This document shows, one piece after another, positions 1-18,890 of a stretch of DNA of 64,000 bases. The stretch lies in contig NC_091693.1 in the NCBI RefSeq assembly GCF_041296265.1, forward strand, positions 21,514,001 through 21,578,000, read 5' to 3'. The translations under genes and the position numbers were made by a program. The notes under the pieces were generated by a model. The model had not been told where the DNA came from. It saw only the letters and a list, made by a program, of their open reading frames with translations, and made no database searches. This DNA is from Equus caballus. Lineage: Eukaryota > Chordata > Mammalia > Perissodactyla > Equidae. Within the stretch, counting starts at the first letter, position 1. Each line of letters starts with the position of its first letter.

Positions 1-2652
1 AAGGAAATTCATAGCAATGTGGGCCCACCACAACAAACAAAAAAAATCTCATTAAGTACCAGTTGGCTTCTCCGGAGAACTCTACCAAACATTCAAAGAA
101 GATTTAATTCCTATCATTCTCAAACTATTCCAAAATTTGAAGAAGATGGACCTCTTCCCTACTCATTCTATGAAGCCAACCTCACCTGGATACCAAAACC
201 AGACAAGGACAGTACAAAGAAGGAAAATTACAGGTCAATATTGCTGATGAACATAGATGCAAATATCCTCAATAAAATATTGACAAACTGAATACAACAA
301 TACATTAGAAAGATCATACACCATGATCAAGTGGGATTTATTCCAGGGACGCAGGGATGGTTCAACACCCACAAATCAATCAACGTGATACACCCCATTA
401 ACATTATGAGGAATAAAACTCACATGATCATCTCAACAGATGCAGAGGAAGTATTTGACAAGATCTAACTTGCATTTCTGAAAAACAATTCTCAATAAAA
501 TGTTTCTAGAAGGAAAATACCTCAACATAACAAAGGCCATCTATGACGAACCCACAGCCAACATCATACTTAATGGTAAAAACTAAAGGCCATTCCTCTG
601 AGAACAGGAAGAAGAGAAGGGTGCCCACTCTCACCACTCCTATTCAACACAGTATTGAAGGTTATGACCAGCGAAACTGGACAAAAAGTGAAATAAGTTG
701 CTTGTAAATAGGAAAGGTAAAAATGAAACTCTTACTGATTGCAGATGACATGATTCTATTTATTGATAACCCTAAAAATCATCAGAAAACTATTGGAAAT
801 AATCAACTACTACAGCAAAATTGCAGGGTACAAAATCAGCTTATAAAAATCAGTTGCGTTTCTATACACTAACAGTTAATGAGCAGAAAGAGAAGTCAGG
901 AATACAATCTCATTTACAATCACAACAGAAAGAATGAAATATCTAGGAATAAATTTAACCAAGAAGATGAAGGACCTCTACATGGAAACTGCTATTGAAA
1001 GAAATTGGAGAAGAGAAAAAAGAAATTGGAAGATAATCCATGCTCGTGGATCAGAAGAATAAACATTGTTAAAAGGCCCATATTACCTAAAGCAATCTAC
1101 TGATTCAATGCAATCCCAATCAGAATCCCAGTGACAATCTTCATTGAAGTAGAACAAAGAATCCTAAATTTATATGGAACTCAAATAGCCAAAGCAATCC
1201 TGAGAAAAAAGAACAAAGCTAGAGGCATCACAACCCCAGACTTCAAAATATACTGCAAAGCTATAGTAATCAACACAGCATGGTACTGGCACAAAAACAG
1301 ATACACAGATCAATGGATCAGAATTGAAATCCCACAAATAAAACCACACAGCTATGGTCAGTTACTCTTCAACAAAGGAGCCAAGAACATACAATGGAAA
1401 AAGAAAAGTCTCTTCAATAAACGGTGTTGGGAAAACTGGACAACCACATGCAAAGAAAGAAAATAGACCATTTTCCTGTGCCATACATAAAAATTAACTC
1501 AAAATGGATTAAAGACTTAAGGTAAGACCTGAAACCATGAAACTCCTAGAAGAAAATATTGGCAGTACACTTTTTGACATCAGTCTTAGCAGCATCTTTT
1601 TGAATACCATATCTACTTAGGCAAAGGAAACAAAATAAAAACTTAAATAGGACTACATCAGACTAAAAGGCTTTTGCAAAGCAGGGAAACCATGAACAAA
1701 ATGAAAAGACAGCCCATCAACTGGGAGAAAATATTTGGAAATCATGTATCTTACAAGGGGTTAATTTCCAAAATATATAAACAACTCATACAACTCAACA
1801 ACAACAAAACAAACAACCTGATCAAAAATTGGCAGAGGATGTGAACAGACATTTTCCAAAGAAGACATACAGATGGCCAACAGATACATGCAAAGGTGCT
1901 CAACATCACTAATTGCTAGGGAAATGCAAATCAAAACCACAATGAGATGTCACCACATGCCCCTCAGAATGGCTATCATTAGCAAGACAAAAAACAACAA
2001 ACATCAGCGAGGGTGTGGAGAAAAGAGAACCCCCATACACTGCTGGTGGGAATGCAAACAGGTGCAGCCACTACGGAAAAAAGTATGAGGATTTCTCAAA
2101 AAATCAAAACCAAAAATACCATACAATCCAGCCATCCCAATCTTGAGTGTCTATCCAAAGAACTCTAACTCAACAATCCAAAGATATTTATGCACCCCTG
2201 TGTTCATTGCAGCATTATTCATAATAGAAAATGCCGTGTGTGTGTATGTGTATATATATATATATATACACAATGGAATACTACTCAGCCATAAAAAAGA
2301 CAAAATTGTCCCATTTGCAACAACATACATGGACCTTGAAAGGTCTGATGTTAAGTGAAATAAGCCTTATTTTGAATAAGTGAAATAGAGAAAGACAAAT
2401 ACTACGTGATTTCACTCATATTTGGAAGGTAAACAAACACAGGGATAAAGAGAACAGATTTGTGATTACCAGAGGGGACAGGGTCTAGGGGGAGATTGAA
2501 AGAGATAAAGAGACACATAAGTATGGTGACAGATAAAAATTAGACTACTGGTGGTGAGCACGATGCAGTCCATACAGAAACTGATAAATAATAATGTACA
2601 CCTGGATTATACAATGTTGTAAATCTTTATGATTTTAATAAAATAATGAAAA
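1..2652 (+). mobile_element. L1 LINE, 3' part of ORF2 and 3' UTR
   Basis: This is a degenerate L1 running off the left edge. Reverse-transcriptase fragments are readable near 180-290 ([18 protein letters not shown]). The ORF2 C-terminal region is readable at 1131-1466 and 1873-2088, ending in the cysteine-rich motif [16 protein letters not shown]. Frames are interrupted by many stops and shifts. Compared with the L1 at 22856-28737, the part between the start of the window and the reverse transcriptase is shortened, because the sequence jumps near base 50 from the spacer to the 'ggagaactctaccaaac' region. The 3' UTR ends near 2652 in an A-rich tail. It is dead, with no intact ORF. Confidence 0.9.
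2239..2269. repeat. (GT)n/(TA)n microsatellite inside L1
   Basis: A short run of GTGTGT followed by TATATATA lies within the ORF2 3' end of the L1. Confidence 0.8.
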
Positions 2653-3111
2653 AAAGAATTATAAGGCAATTTAGAATAAGAAAAATGAGATGACTGACTA
2701 TCTCCAATGCAAAACTATGCATTCTGTAGAGCACACTCTTCTGAAGTTATCTGATGGTAGCATTTTATTGCCTTTGACCTGTTTTACAATGCTTTAATTT
2801 GTAGATAATTAATAGCAATGCAAATACTTCAGGTTCATGGAAATGCATATTCTGTCTGCTGGGGGGCACTTGAAACCCCCCACCAAGCCAGTTTCACATA
2901 CATTCACAAATTCATTTTAGCATTCCTTTACTCCATGTAAATGTGTGCTTCTTTCATTTCCACCTTGTTCTCCGACTAATGAGTTAAATAAAATGTAGAG
3001 TTGCTGTTCAATGGGTATAAATTTCAGTCGTGCAAGAGGAAAAAGTTCTAGAGATCTGCTGTATGACATAGCGCCTGCAGTTAACAACCCTGCACACTTA
3101 TAACTGGTTAG

Positions 3112-3385
3112 GGGGCAGGTCCCACGGCCGTGGTTAAAGTTCTGCACGCTTCACTTCAGCAGCCCAGGTTCATGGGTTTGGATCCTGGGTGCGGACCCAC
3201 TCCACTCATTGACCATGCTGTGGAGATGTCCCACATGCAAAGTAGAGGAAGATTGGCACAGATGTTAGTTCAGGGCTAATCTTCCTCCAGCAAAAAAGAA
3301 AAAAGTACAGGAGGATTGGCAACGGATGTTAGCTCAGGGCAAATAGTCTTCACAAAAAATAAAAAATAAAATTAAATAAATTGCC
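3112..3385 (+). mobile_element. ERE-type SINE
   Basis: The element has a tRNA-derived head (ggggcaggtcccacggccgt), a body with 'agaggaagattggcacagatg' and an A-rich tail. Unit B has no SINE at the matching point (about 42880). Imperfect flanks (aactggttagg near 3103 and aattggctaag near 3414) suggest a target-site duplication, so insertion followed the unit A/B duplication. Confidence 0.8.
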
Positions 3386-6300
3386 CACGTTCCATCCCCC
3401 CTTCCCCCCAAAAATTGGCTAAGAGGGTAGGTCTCATGTTATGTGTCTTTTTACAACAATAAAAAATATTATTTTTTGTTTAATTTTATAACTATATGAG
3501 AGTCATAATTTTATGATATAATAAATGAATAAATTTGTGTTTGCCTTGTGTGTGTGTCGGCTTTTTGTTTTGTTGCGTGTTCTAGGCATTACAAATAGGT
3601 GCCCCTGGGCAAAATAAGATGGACTGTGTAACACCTTGGGGTCATCTTAAAGGATTTGGCTGTTTCTATTAGGCAATTGGGAGCCGCTGGAGGGATAGAA
3701 GCAGAAAAGGGACACCACTGGGTTTTTAGAATTCACTGTGGCTTCTCCATGGAGAACAGACTGGAGGTGGGTAGAGAGCAGTTGAGAAGACGAGTCTCCT
3801 TAACTGTGTACCTAAGTTCCAACTATAGAAAGTGAGTCCTTGGAGGCAAGAATGTGTATCTCTCACAACCACTGTGGACTTGCTTTGAGCACAGTAAGGA
3901 CAAATTACATAGCAGGTTTTGGATATGTGCCAAATGACAGGCTTCCCAAATCTATCTGAAGGTAAAATGGAAGTTGCAACTCTCACATAAAGCATTGCTT
4001 TAATTTTGGTAAAGAAACGTACATGTACATATCTTTCCTTTCCATCCATCTCCTCACAACCACAGGGGAGGGACAGTTTGGGAGCCCGGAAGTGAGAGGT
4101 GAACAAGTTTGTCTGTTTGTTTTTCTGTGTAGGGGCGGGACCCAGTCATGAAAGTGGTTTCCTAATGTGCAGAGGTGAGGTGGGGGTGGGGAGACAGATT
4201 TGAGAGGCAATGATCATGATCATGATGTCCCCGTGTCTTGTCCTTCCTCCTGGGCTCTTGAGTCCAGGACCTTCTCCTGTCCAGAGTGGCAAAGGAGCTC
4301 AAGTTTTCCTCATCCCTCCTTTCTAGCCCCCAACACTGCCAGAAAAACAGGAGTGAGGTCAGAGTCCTATGGAATGCTGGCTCTGAGGGGGATGAGCTGG
4401 TGAGCCCTGTTCTGGTGTTTGGGGGACTCAGATAAGAGGTTCCCTGGGGAGGGCCCTATGACCTGATGTAGCAGATCCTGGAAAGGTCATAAGGGAGGAG
4501 GAAGCCAGACCTCAGGGGTCACTGCTGAGCAGGGTGAGGACCGACAGAGGGGCACATGTAGGGGAACGTTGGGAGGGCTTGAAGTTCCTGTTTCCAACCC
4601 TATCAGGCCCTAGACTTCCTGCCTCTTCACGACTCTGGGGCTCTGCATAGCTGGGGTCAGTAACAGCGGGAAGTGTCTGGGCAGAGTTGGATGGGAGACC
4701 TGGAGAGTCTGAGACCACCTAGCGAGAGACCAGAAGGCTCTAGACAGAAATGTGAGAAAATGCAGAAAGAGGAACAACCTGTGGCAGAGTGAAAGTGAAA
4801 ATCAGCTCAGATAGAGAAAGACAGAGAGCGTTCCTGCAGGGATGGGTGGGGCTCAGGCTGGGTGGGGGCCAGCTACAAAATTTAAAGGAAAGTTTATTTC
4901 TCTCAAGGTCTTACAACAACTACAAAATGGCATAAGGTCTCCTTTGAATGATTAATACTTTCTTATCAATAATGCCCAAAGAGTGGTTTGTTATTCTACC
5001 TAGTTACCTGGGACGCCCCTGGCTAAACCATCCTCACCTCAGTACAGCACCCAATCCGTAGCTAACAACTCTAGAGGATGAAGAACACAAGTCTGGGGAT
5101 GGCAGCACACCCTGGAAGGTCCTGGACACTCCTGACCAGCATCATTGACCTAGGATGTCACCAGAACCATCCCCAGGCTCCTCCCACTCTACACTGGGGG
5201 CTGGTAAATGGTTGGGCCCCCAGGATGCTCCATCCACCATGGGACACTCTGGTCCTTGGGGAGACCCAGGCAAGGAAACTGGTGCTGTCTCTGGTGCTGA
5301 TGCAGAGTAAGGATTGGAGACCAGGTATCTCCCAGCTCTGAAGAAGGGTCTAAGGTAAGGTTTATGGTCCCAGTTTGGGGCCAAGAGGGCAAACAGGTGG
5401 GGCTGGATGGAGCCAGGGGAGGAGCAGAAAATCAGGAGTGCATGGTACTGGTCTCCGCTCTCTGCTTCTTCTCCCACCTCTCCTGTTCACTCTCAGGCAT
5501 TGTCCCTCCTGTGGACGATGTCTGCCCGCCCCACCTGGCTGAGCCAAGGTCAAGGGGATGTTCTTGCTCAGGCTCTGTGTTTACTGGCCTCTGTCCTGCT
5601 CCTTTAAATAGCTTACTTCATGCCAGCTGCACCAAATTAATCAAAAATAACTCTGAAAGTGAGGAGGCTAGCCTTCACATTGACAAAGGAGAAAACTGAG
5701 TGTCAGGGTCAGAACTATCAGACACTATGCCTGCATCCCTTTCTCTCATTCTGTCCACCTGTCTCAATGTCTCACGGAAGGAGAGGATAGTCTCAGGTCT
5801 GATGGGGAAGGTAAGCGCTTCCTAGACACTTATTTCTTACTCTAATGGATCCCCTTGCTGGTGGTGTGGACTCCCTTGATATTGTTAAAGGGGCTCCCCT
5901 TCCATCCAGGAGAGGGATGAGCCTACCTGGCTGCCTCCTGTTTCTCAGTCGGAATTTGGGAAACAGTGAATCTGTGTGTCCTTACTCTGTTGAGTGGGGA
6001 ACAGAGATGCCCTGCCTCTGTATTGTTCCTCCAGTCTTGGGGCCCTGAACCAGCTCGTCTTCTCTTACCACCTTCCAGGGTTCTCCTTTGGTTGCCTCTT
6101 GCACCATTTACAGGATTTACGTCAATAGGGGGGAAAAGCAGGCAACAATGTGTTGATGCCATCCTGTTTGGATTCAAGTCTACCACCAATTTTTAATGTT
6201 TTCAACAGACTGGTTGACCCATAGGACCCACCCTGACATTATCGTAAACAGAAGTCTGACCCAACTCTCCCTTCTGGATGTCGGGCAGGAGGAAGTTAGG

Positions 6301-7300
6301 GGTCAGGCATTCTTTACACCACAGTAGAATCTTCCATTTGTTTATTTAAGGATTACTTTATGAACTTAAGGCATAACACTTTATCCCTCTCGTGGCTTGG
6401 GTGTTGCTGGTGAATTTGGGGCTATTTTTGTTTAAAGTGTTTTTTATAAAAATTAAAATATTACTGTTTGTTTAGCAGAAAGATTATGAGCTCCTGCTTC
6501 CCTCCACCTTCTCAACCCAGATATATTTTTGAGCTCATTTCGAAGGATAAGGAGGTGTTAGCCAGATGATGACTTGATGATGGGCCTTCCTGCAGGAGGG
6601 AGGAGGTACGTGGATGCACAAAGACAGTGAGAAATGCGTCCTAATGCAGGTCCTTAGAGGACGACTGGAGGGATTGATGGGTAAGCATGTGGTGATGGAG
6701 AAGTAGGCAGAATGAGATGAAGAACAACCTAGAAGAGAGGTCAGAAAACCACAGCACTTGAGCTGCCTGCTTTTGTAATAACATATGGTTGGAACGCAGC
6801 CATGTTAATTCATTTGCACATTGTCTATGGCTGCTTTTGGCTACAGACACGGAGTTGCATAAATGCATTGGAGACCACACAGCTTGCAAATCTAAACTAT
6901 TTGCTATCTGGCCCTTTAGAAGAAAAGTTTCCTGACGCTTAACTTAGAATGTCAAGTTGAGAAGCTTATAAATTATTCTTTTGAGCTGAGGAGATAGAGA
7001 AGTATTTTGAGTATGGTCAGCTCTGAGCTTTAGGAAATTTCCTAAATGGTATCTGATTGTGCTTATAACAGGACTAGTAGGAGGCAGGCAGGATGGAAAG
7101 GGAAGATTCAGGAGTGGAGCGAGATGATGCTAGAGGCCATGTCAGGCAGGGATCCATGAGAGGGCTTTGAGAAGAGAGTGAACTGACATTTTGCTAATGT
7201 GGTGTCTGGGAGAGAGCACACCCAGCCTCTGGGTGAAATGTCACTAAGGCTGCTTTGTTCAAGGGAGAAGGAACTAGCATGCACCCAATCTCACAATGTA
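3386..7300. other. Duplicated non-coding DNA, no gene seen
   Basis: The stretch aligns with about 42900-46740. Short ORFs occur, but none keeps its frame in the other copy and none resembles a Siglec exon. It lies downstream of CD33-like gene 1. Confidence 0.6.
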
Positions 7301-7500
7301 AGAGGATTTATTCTGGGTGTTTTCCATATGTACTTTTATTTAATAATCTTCACAGCAACTCTGTGAGGTAAGTCTTCTTACTCCCATTTTACAAAGCAGG
7401 AAGCCAAGACATGGAAGGGTAAGATGGCTCACCTGATGTCATAGTCTTAGCAAATAAGAGAGAATGGATTGGATCCCAGGTCTCTCTGGTTGCAAAGCCT
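7300..7500 (+). mobile_element. MIR SINE
   Basis: The core 'cacagcaactctgtgaggta' followed by 'cccattttacaaagcaggaa' is typical of MIR. The duplicate is at about 46745-46950. Confidence 0.75.
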
Positions 7501-7664
7501 AATATAGTTCCAGTACAGCAGGAAACTCACATGCAATAGTTTATAAACCCATTGTCTATGGGGATGTGAAGCCTCCAAGAATCAGCCTTTTGGCCCTGCT
7601 TCCTGTAGGGGATATGGACGCTCTGGCTGAGCCTGATGCTCCCGTTGGTTCCTCAGTGGGTCCT

Positions 7665-13220
<5,556 letters not shown>

Positions 13221-13322
13221 TCAGCTCTGTGTCTGAAAGGAGAATGAGAATGCAAGTAGGAGAGGACGCTGCTGGGGGACCTAGAGGAAGCTGGGGAGGA
13301 GCACGCGACCTCAGCCTTTCAC

Positions 13323-13335
13323 AGAAGAGGAACTG
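13323..13335 (+). promoter_or_regulatory. PU.1-type Ets box upstream of gene 1
   Basis: AGAAGAGGAACTG lies about 130 bp upstream of the start codon. It matches the purine-rich PU.1 site (core GAGGAA) and recurs at like distance in four other loci here. PU.1 control of myeloid genes is established; its use here is inferred. Confidence 0.5.
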
Positions 13336-13724
13336 CAGGCTGCAGCTTTTTCCTCCTCTGCATAGACATGGTGGACATCCCACAACCAAGAGACCCTGAT
13401 ACCCACCCAGGGGGGAGCAGACAAGGAGCCGACCCAGTGTGCTGCCCTGATCTTGGAACTTCCCTCTAGCCCTGGAGCCTGGACCAAGAACTCTGAGGAA
13501 ACCAGAGGCTTGGGACATTGTGAGTCTAAGCACTTCCCATCTGAGGTCATTTCAGAGCCCTGTTGTCCACACTAGGGAGCTCGTCAGCTCCAGCTGGACC
13601 ACGGAAGGCCAAGCCTCATCTAGACCTCAACTGGTCAGTCCTGTCAGGTGTAGGATTCTTTAGGGTCTGCATGAGTATCTGGGACAGAGGAAAGAAGGGG
13701 GTCCTAAGTGACGTGAAAGTAGCA

Positions 13725-13752
13725 GCCATTCATTCATTCTTTCATTCATTCC
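13725..13752. repeat. (ATTC)n microsatellite
   Basis: A short ATTC run lies about 540 bp upstream of exon 1, repeated upstream of pseudogene 3 (31826-31850), gene 2 (56068-56092) and pseudogene 5 (60563-60588). It marks shared upstream DNA. Confidence 0.8.
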
Positions 13753-14599
13753 CCAAACACCAAGTGAGCATCTCTGTGTTGGGGAGGCTGGCGACAAGAA
13801 GGGAGTTGACTGACCTGGTCCGTGCCTGTGAGATGCTCCCACCCAGTGGCATCACTTCCTCCCCAAACACTCAGTCCTGTTGGGCTTTAGAGCTGCAGCC
13901 ACTGGTGACTTTGCTGTGTGTCTTGACAGCACGCTGGGTATTTTCTAAAATATGATTATAGGATTTTTTTTCTTTTTACTTGTATGCTGATTCGTGAAGT
14001 TACAATGGCATCTCCAAAATAAAGACCATGCTGCGTCTTCGTGTTAAACAAAAGGGAGAACACGTGTTCTAGGAGCCAATGCAGATGAAACTTATTTTCC
14101 CTGAATGGTGTCCTTCAGTGTTGTGTGCACTGCAATACATTTTTATAGATTCTCATTATAAGGTTAGCATTTCCTGTGATGGAAAACATCTTTTCATGGT
14201 TACATGTGGGTCAGAAGGTATAATATTTCTAGAAAATGTGAGTGGAATCTATAGCTACAAATAAAATTTTAGGTTCAACTCACGTGGTTTTGCATCTCAC
14301 TCTGTTGTATGCATCTGGGAAATCCTTGACATCTGTGACATAATAGCATTTGTCGCCATTGATTTGTAAAATCATTGAAATACATTAGTATCTAGATAAC
14401 TCTTTCTTCAACCTTACTAACAGAGGGAGATTAGCACCCTCATTTGACACGTAAGGAATTGAGTCCCCAATAAGTGAAATAATACTAGTTCCAGATTATT
14501 TTAAAAAATGAGAATGTGGCACATAATGGAAACCCCAATGCGATTGGTTTCACAGTCAAGAAAGGAATACCAGGTTCACGGGTTGGAAGTTTCAGTGAA

Positions 14600-17500
14600 T
14601 TCTCATTGTTTTTCTTTAATGAACCTTATAATTTACAAAAAATAAAATGTACTCGCTTGAAACTTACATTTCTATGGATTTTGACAAATGTATACAGCCC
14701 TGTTAGACTCCACGATCAAGAGATAGAACGTTTCCACAACCCCAAAATGTTTTCCCACACCTATTTGCAGCTCATCTCTCCCACCTCTGCCCCATGTAAC
14801 CATTGATACACTCTCTACCTTGGGGAATTAACTGTGCCAATTTGAGATTTTCCAAGAAATTTACTCATTTGTGTCTAGATTCTCTCATTCAACATAGTAT
14901 TTTTGAAATGGATCCAGGTTGTATGTTTCTGTAGTTCACGATGTTGGATGACTAAGTAGTATTCCACTATGTGGATGTACTGTAATCTTTTATGTATTCA
15001 CATATTGACCGACATTTGAGATTTTTGAATTTTGGGGAATAAATATCAAGGAGTAAATCTTTTCATGGACGTATTTTTCTCCTCATGAGTACACACAAGA
15101 GGTGGAATTATTGGATCAAAGAGTAGCCACATGTTTAAGTTTAGTAGAAATTTTGGACGTGTTGTCCAGAATGGTTTTAACCTTTACACACCTGTCTGTA
15201 AAGTGCCAGAATTCTAGCAGCTTCACATGATCGTTAACACTTGGTATTCTCAGGTTTTTCAATTTTAATGGTTCTAGTGGGAGTATAGTGCTGTCTCATT
15301 GTGGTTTTAATTTTTAATTTATTTTAAATTTAGGTTGAGTTAGATTCATTTTTTTCTCATATACAGTTCTGTGAGGTTTGACAGATGCATATCGGTATGT
15401 AACCACAACCACAGTCAAGAGACTGAAAAGAGCCATTACCCAAGACGTTCCCTCGTGCTGTCTCTGGGGAGTCAAGTGCTCCCTCCACCCATGACCCCTG
15501 AATAGTGCTGATCTGTTCTCCATCCCTCTTGTCTTGCTGTTTACAGAATGTCGTAGCAATGAAATCAGACAAAATGTAGTCTTCAAAGCCTGGCTTCATT
15601 CACCTGGCATAATGCATTTGACGGTTCTCGGGTTATTGGGTACATGTATCAATAATTTGTTCTATTTAATTGCTGCCTGGTGTCTCATTGTTTCAACATA
15701 CCCCGTTTTGTATACACTTACCAGCTGAAGAACATTTGGGCTGTTTCCTGGTTTGGAGTGACTGTGAATAAAGCTGCTATAAACAGTCACATGTAGGTTT
15801 TGTGGGAACATACATTTTTATTTCCCTTGGGTAAATATCTAGGAGTCAGATTACTCAGTCCTACGGTAAGTGTAGCTATAGCTTTGTATGAAATTGCCAA
15901 ACTGTTCTCCAAAGTGACTGTACCATCGTTGTCCCCACCAGCAATGTGTGTGAGTTTTGGCAGCTCAGAATTTGGTATTGTCAGAGTTTCTTTTTCTTTG
16001 TTTTTTTCTAGTTATTCTAATAGGTGTATATCTCATCCAGGGTTTAATCTGTATTTTCCTAATAACAAATGTTGAGCATGTTTTCATGTGTTTATTTGTT
16101 CTCTATTTCTCTTCTTTGGTGAAGTGGCTGATTAAATCTTTGGTTGCTTTTTTAAAATTATCATTATGATAAAATGTACATATCAAAACATTACCATTTT
16201 AGCCTTTTTAATCCAGTCAGTGGCATTAAGTACATTCACATTGTTGTACAACCATCACCACCATTTAACTCCAGAACTTTTTTCATCTTCCCAAATTGAA
16301 ACTTTGTGCCCATTATATGAATAACTCTCTATCTGCCCCCTGCCTACGACCCAGGCTACCACCATTCCATTTTCTGTGTGTCTGTGAATTTGCCTACTCC
16401 AGATGCATCATTTAAGTGGAATCCACAGTATTTGTGCTTTTGCGACTGGTTTATTTTACTTAATGTGATGTCTTCAATTCACGTTGCAGCATGTTGCAGA
16501 ATTTCCTTCCTTTATAAGGCTGAATAATATTCCATGTGTTTTCTACATTTAGTGAATCCATTTTTCTGGTGATGGACCCCTGCTTTGCTTCCACCTTTTT
16601 TTCTTTTTTCGAGGAAGATCAGCCCTGAGCTAACATCTGCCAACCCTCATCTTTTTTCTGAGGAAGACTGGCCCTGAGCTAACATCCGTGCCCATCTTCC
16701 TCTACTTTCTATGTGGGATGCCTACCACAGCATGGCTTGCCACATGGTGCCATGTCTGCACCCGGGATCCAAACCAGTGAACCCTGGGTCGCCAAAGAGG
16801 AATGTGTGCACTTAACCACTGTGCCACCAGGCCAGCCCCCCACCTTTTTGTTATTGTGAATAATGTTGCTAAGAACATAGGTGTACAGATAACTATTCAA
16901 GTTCTTGCTTTCGATTCTTTGTGCACACACCCAGAAGAGAAATTTATGGATCATATGGCAATTCTATCTTTAATCTTTTTAGAAGTGCCATTCTGTTATC
17001 AAAAGCAGATGCGCCATTTTACAATCTCAAAAGGGAAGCGCAGGAGTACCACTCTCTCCACATCCTCACCAACACTTCTTATTTCTCTTATCTTTCATTT
17101 TTTAAATAGTCACCCTAATGGGTGTGAAGGGTACCTCACTGTGTGGTTATAATTTGCATTTTCCAAGTATTAATAATGTTGATCATGTTTCCAAGGGAAT
17201 TTTTATATCTTTGAAGAAATGTTGATTCAAATTCTTGGCTAATTTTTTTTAATTTTAATTTTTATAGCAGTAACATGGGATTATAACATTATATAACTTT
17301 CAGATGAACATCATAATATATTTCGGATTCTGTGTAGATTACATCATGTTCACCACCCAAAGACTAATTATAATCCATCACCACACATGTGTCTAATCAC
17401 CTCTTTTGCCCTCTTCCCTCCTCCATTCCCCTCTGGTAACCACCAATCCAATCTCTGTTGCTATGTGTTTGTTTGTCGTTATTTTTATCTTTTACTTAGA

Positions 17501-17790
17501 AGGGAGATCATATGGTATTTGACTTTCTCCCTCTGACTTGTTTCAATTAGCAGAATATCCTCAAGGTCCATCCATGTTGTCACAAGTTCCTTGGCCAATT
17601 TTTATATAGGGGAGTTTGTTTTGTTGTTGAGTAGCCGGTTGTTTTAATATATATAAAACTGGTTCTTCTCTTTATTTATGTTTTGTTTGAGCGTCCTTGA
17701 TATATTCTAGATAGAAGTCGTCCATCAGATCCATATTTGCAGGTATTTTCTCCCAGTCTCTTACTTTTGGTCTCTTTGTAGCGGCTTTTA
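14600..17790 (-). mobile_element. Several old L1 3' ends, antisense
   Basis: Successive stretches carry the complement of the L1 ORF2 end and 3' UTR: 'aagtagtattccactatgtg' near 14950, 'tgtgaataaagctgctataa' near 15765, 'ggctgaataatattccatgt' near 16520, and an equid-like L1 3' UTR near 17300-17450. At least four degraded pieces are present, with no ORF left. The first shares ancestry with 33745-33960 and 56930-57355. Confidence 0.75.
16601..16839 (-). mobile_element. ERE-type SINE inside old L1
   Basis: A reverse-oriented copy runs from its poly-A-derived T-rich tail to 'ccaccaggccagcccc'. It is flanked by a perfect 10-bp target duplication CCACCTTTTT (16591-16600 and 16840-16849). Confidence 0.92.
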
Positions 17791-17944
17791 CAGAACAGCA
17801 GGTCCCCATTTCCCAAGGCATGCGTTACCCATGAAGTGACCCATTAGTGTGTCAGGACATGGAGGGAAGAGCAAAGAAGATTAAAAGGGGGAATATCTGG
17901 AGTCCAGATGGGGGCATTCGGGGTGCAAAGGGTCACGTGAGAAG

Positions 17945-18890
17945 TGCAACCACCCAGAGATACGCAGGTCTTCATCCCTGGACCTTGTAAATGTTCTCTT
18001 TTAAGGAAGAAGAGTCTTTGCAGATGTCATTAAGGTAAGGATCTTGAACTGTGGAGATGATCCTAGATTATCTGGGTTGGTTCCTAAATCTAGTCACAAG
18101 TGTCCTTCTGAGAGAGAAGTAGAGGGTAGTATTCTACACACAGAGGAGGATGGGCACTGTGACCACAGACACAGTGTTGTGGCCACAAGTCAAGGAATGC
18201 TGGCAGCACAATCATCTGGGAGAAGTAAGAGGAGGATTCTCTCCTTGAGCCACTGAGGGACTGTGACCTATGAACAACGTGGTTTCTGCCCAGCATAACT
18301 GAGTTTGGATGATGGGGTTCAGGACACCTTATCCCAAGCTGTGGCACCTTTGCCTATTGACTATTTCAAGCTGGAGGAATTTGAGAAATGAATGTGAAGG
18401 AAGGACTTTCTGACCTTCTCTTGAAGTGGGTCATAAACTTTCATTGAAAGGTGCCCTCCGTGTATCTGGAGAAAAGGAGCATCTTATCTCCTAAGATCAA
18501 GGGCCGCAGAGAGGAATCTGAAGGAACAGGCCTTGCTACGTTCATCCCAGTTTACTCCACTGAGCTCACACTATTTGTCCTATCATATCTCTTCACGGTT
18601 TTCCTCTTTGCATCAAATCTAGCAGGAAAATACTCAGGTTTAACCACAAGTTCCAAGTCTTCATTTCCTTCTGAAGGCTCCTGTGCCATACATTAACTAT
18701 ATTTGTATGCATTTCATTTGCCAATCTATAGTGTGTTCCAGGGGTCTCAGTCAAGAACTTATAAGGGCAGAGGGAATATGTTTTTCCTCCTCTCTATGGA
18801 TTTCTGGCCTCTAGCACTGTGAGAGAATACATTTCCTTTTATTATGACACACCACGTGTGTGGTCATTTGTGACAGTTGCCCCAGGAGCT
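17945..18890 (+). mobile_element. LTR-like fossil (MaLR-like, uncertain)
   Basis: Phrases such as 'gaagagtctttgcagatgtc', 'aaggatcttgaactgtggag' and a 'ctgtgagagaatacatttcc' end resemble old MaLR-type LTRs. It is a degraded, ancient fragment. Confidence 0.4.

Noticed and set aside
5078-5341. ORF in duplicated DNA near 5.1 kb, with a related stretch near 44.5 kb
   Set aside because: The frame is not kept between the two copies, so it is unlikely to be coding.
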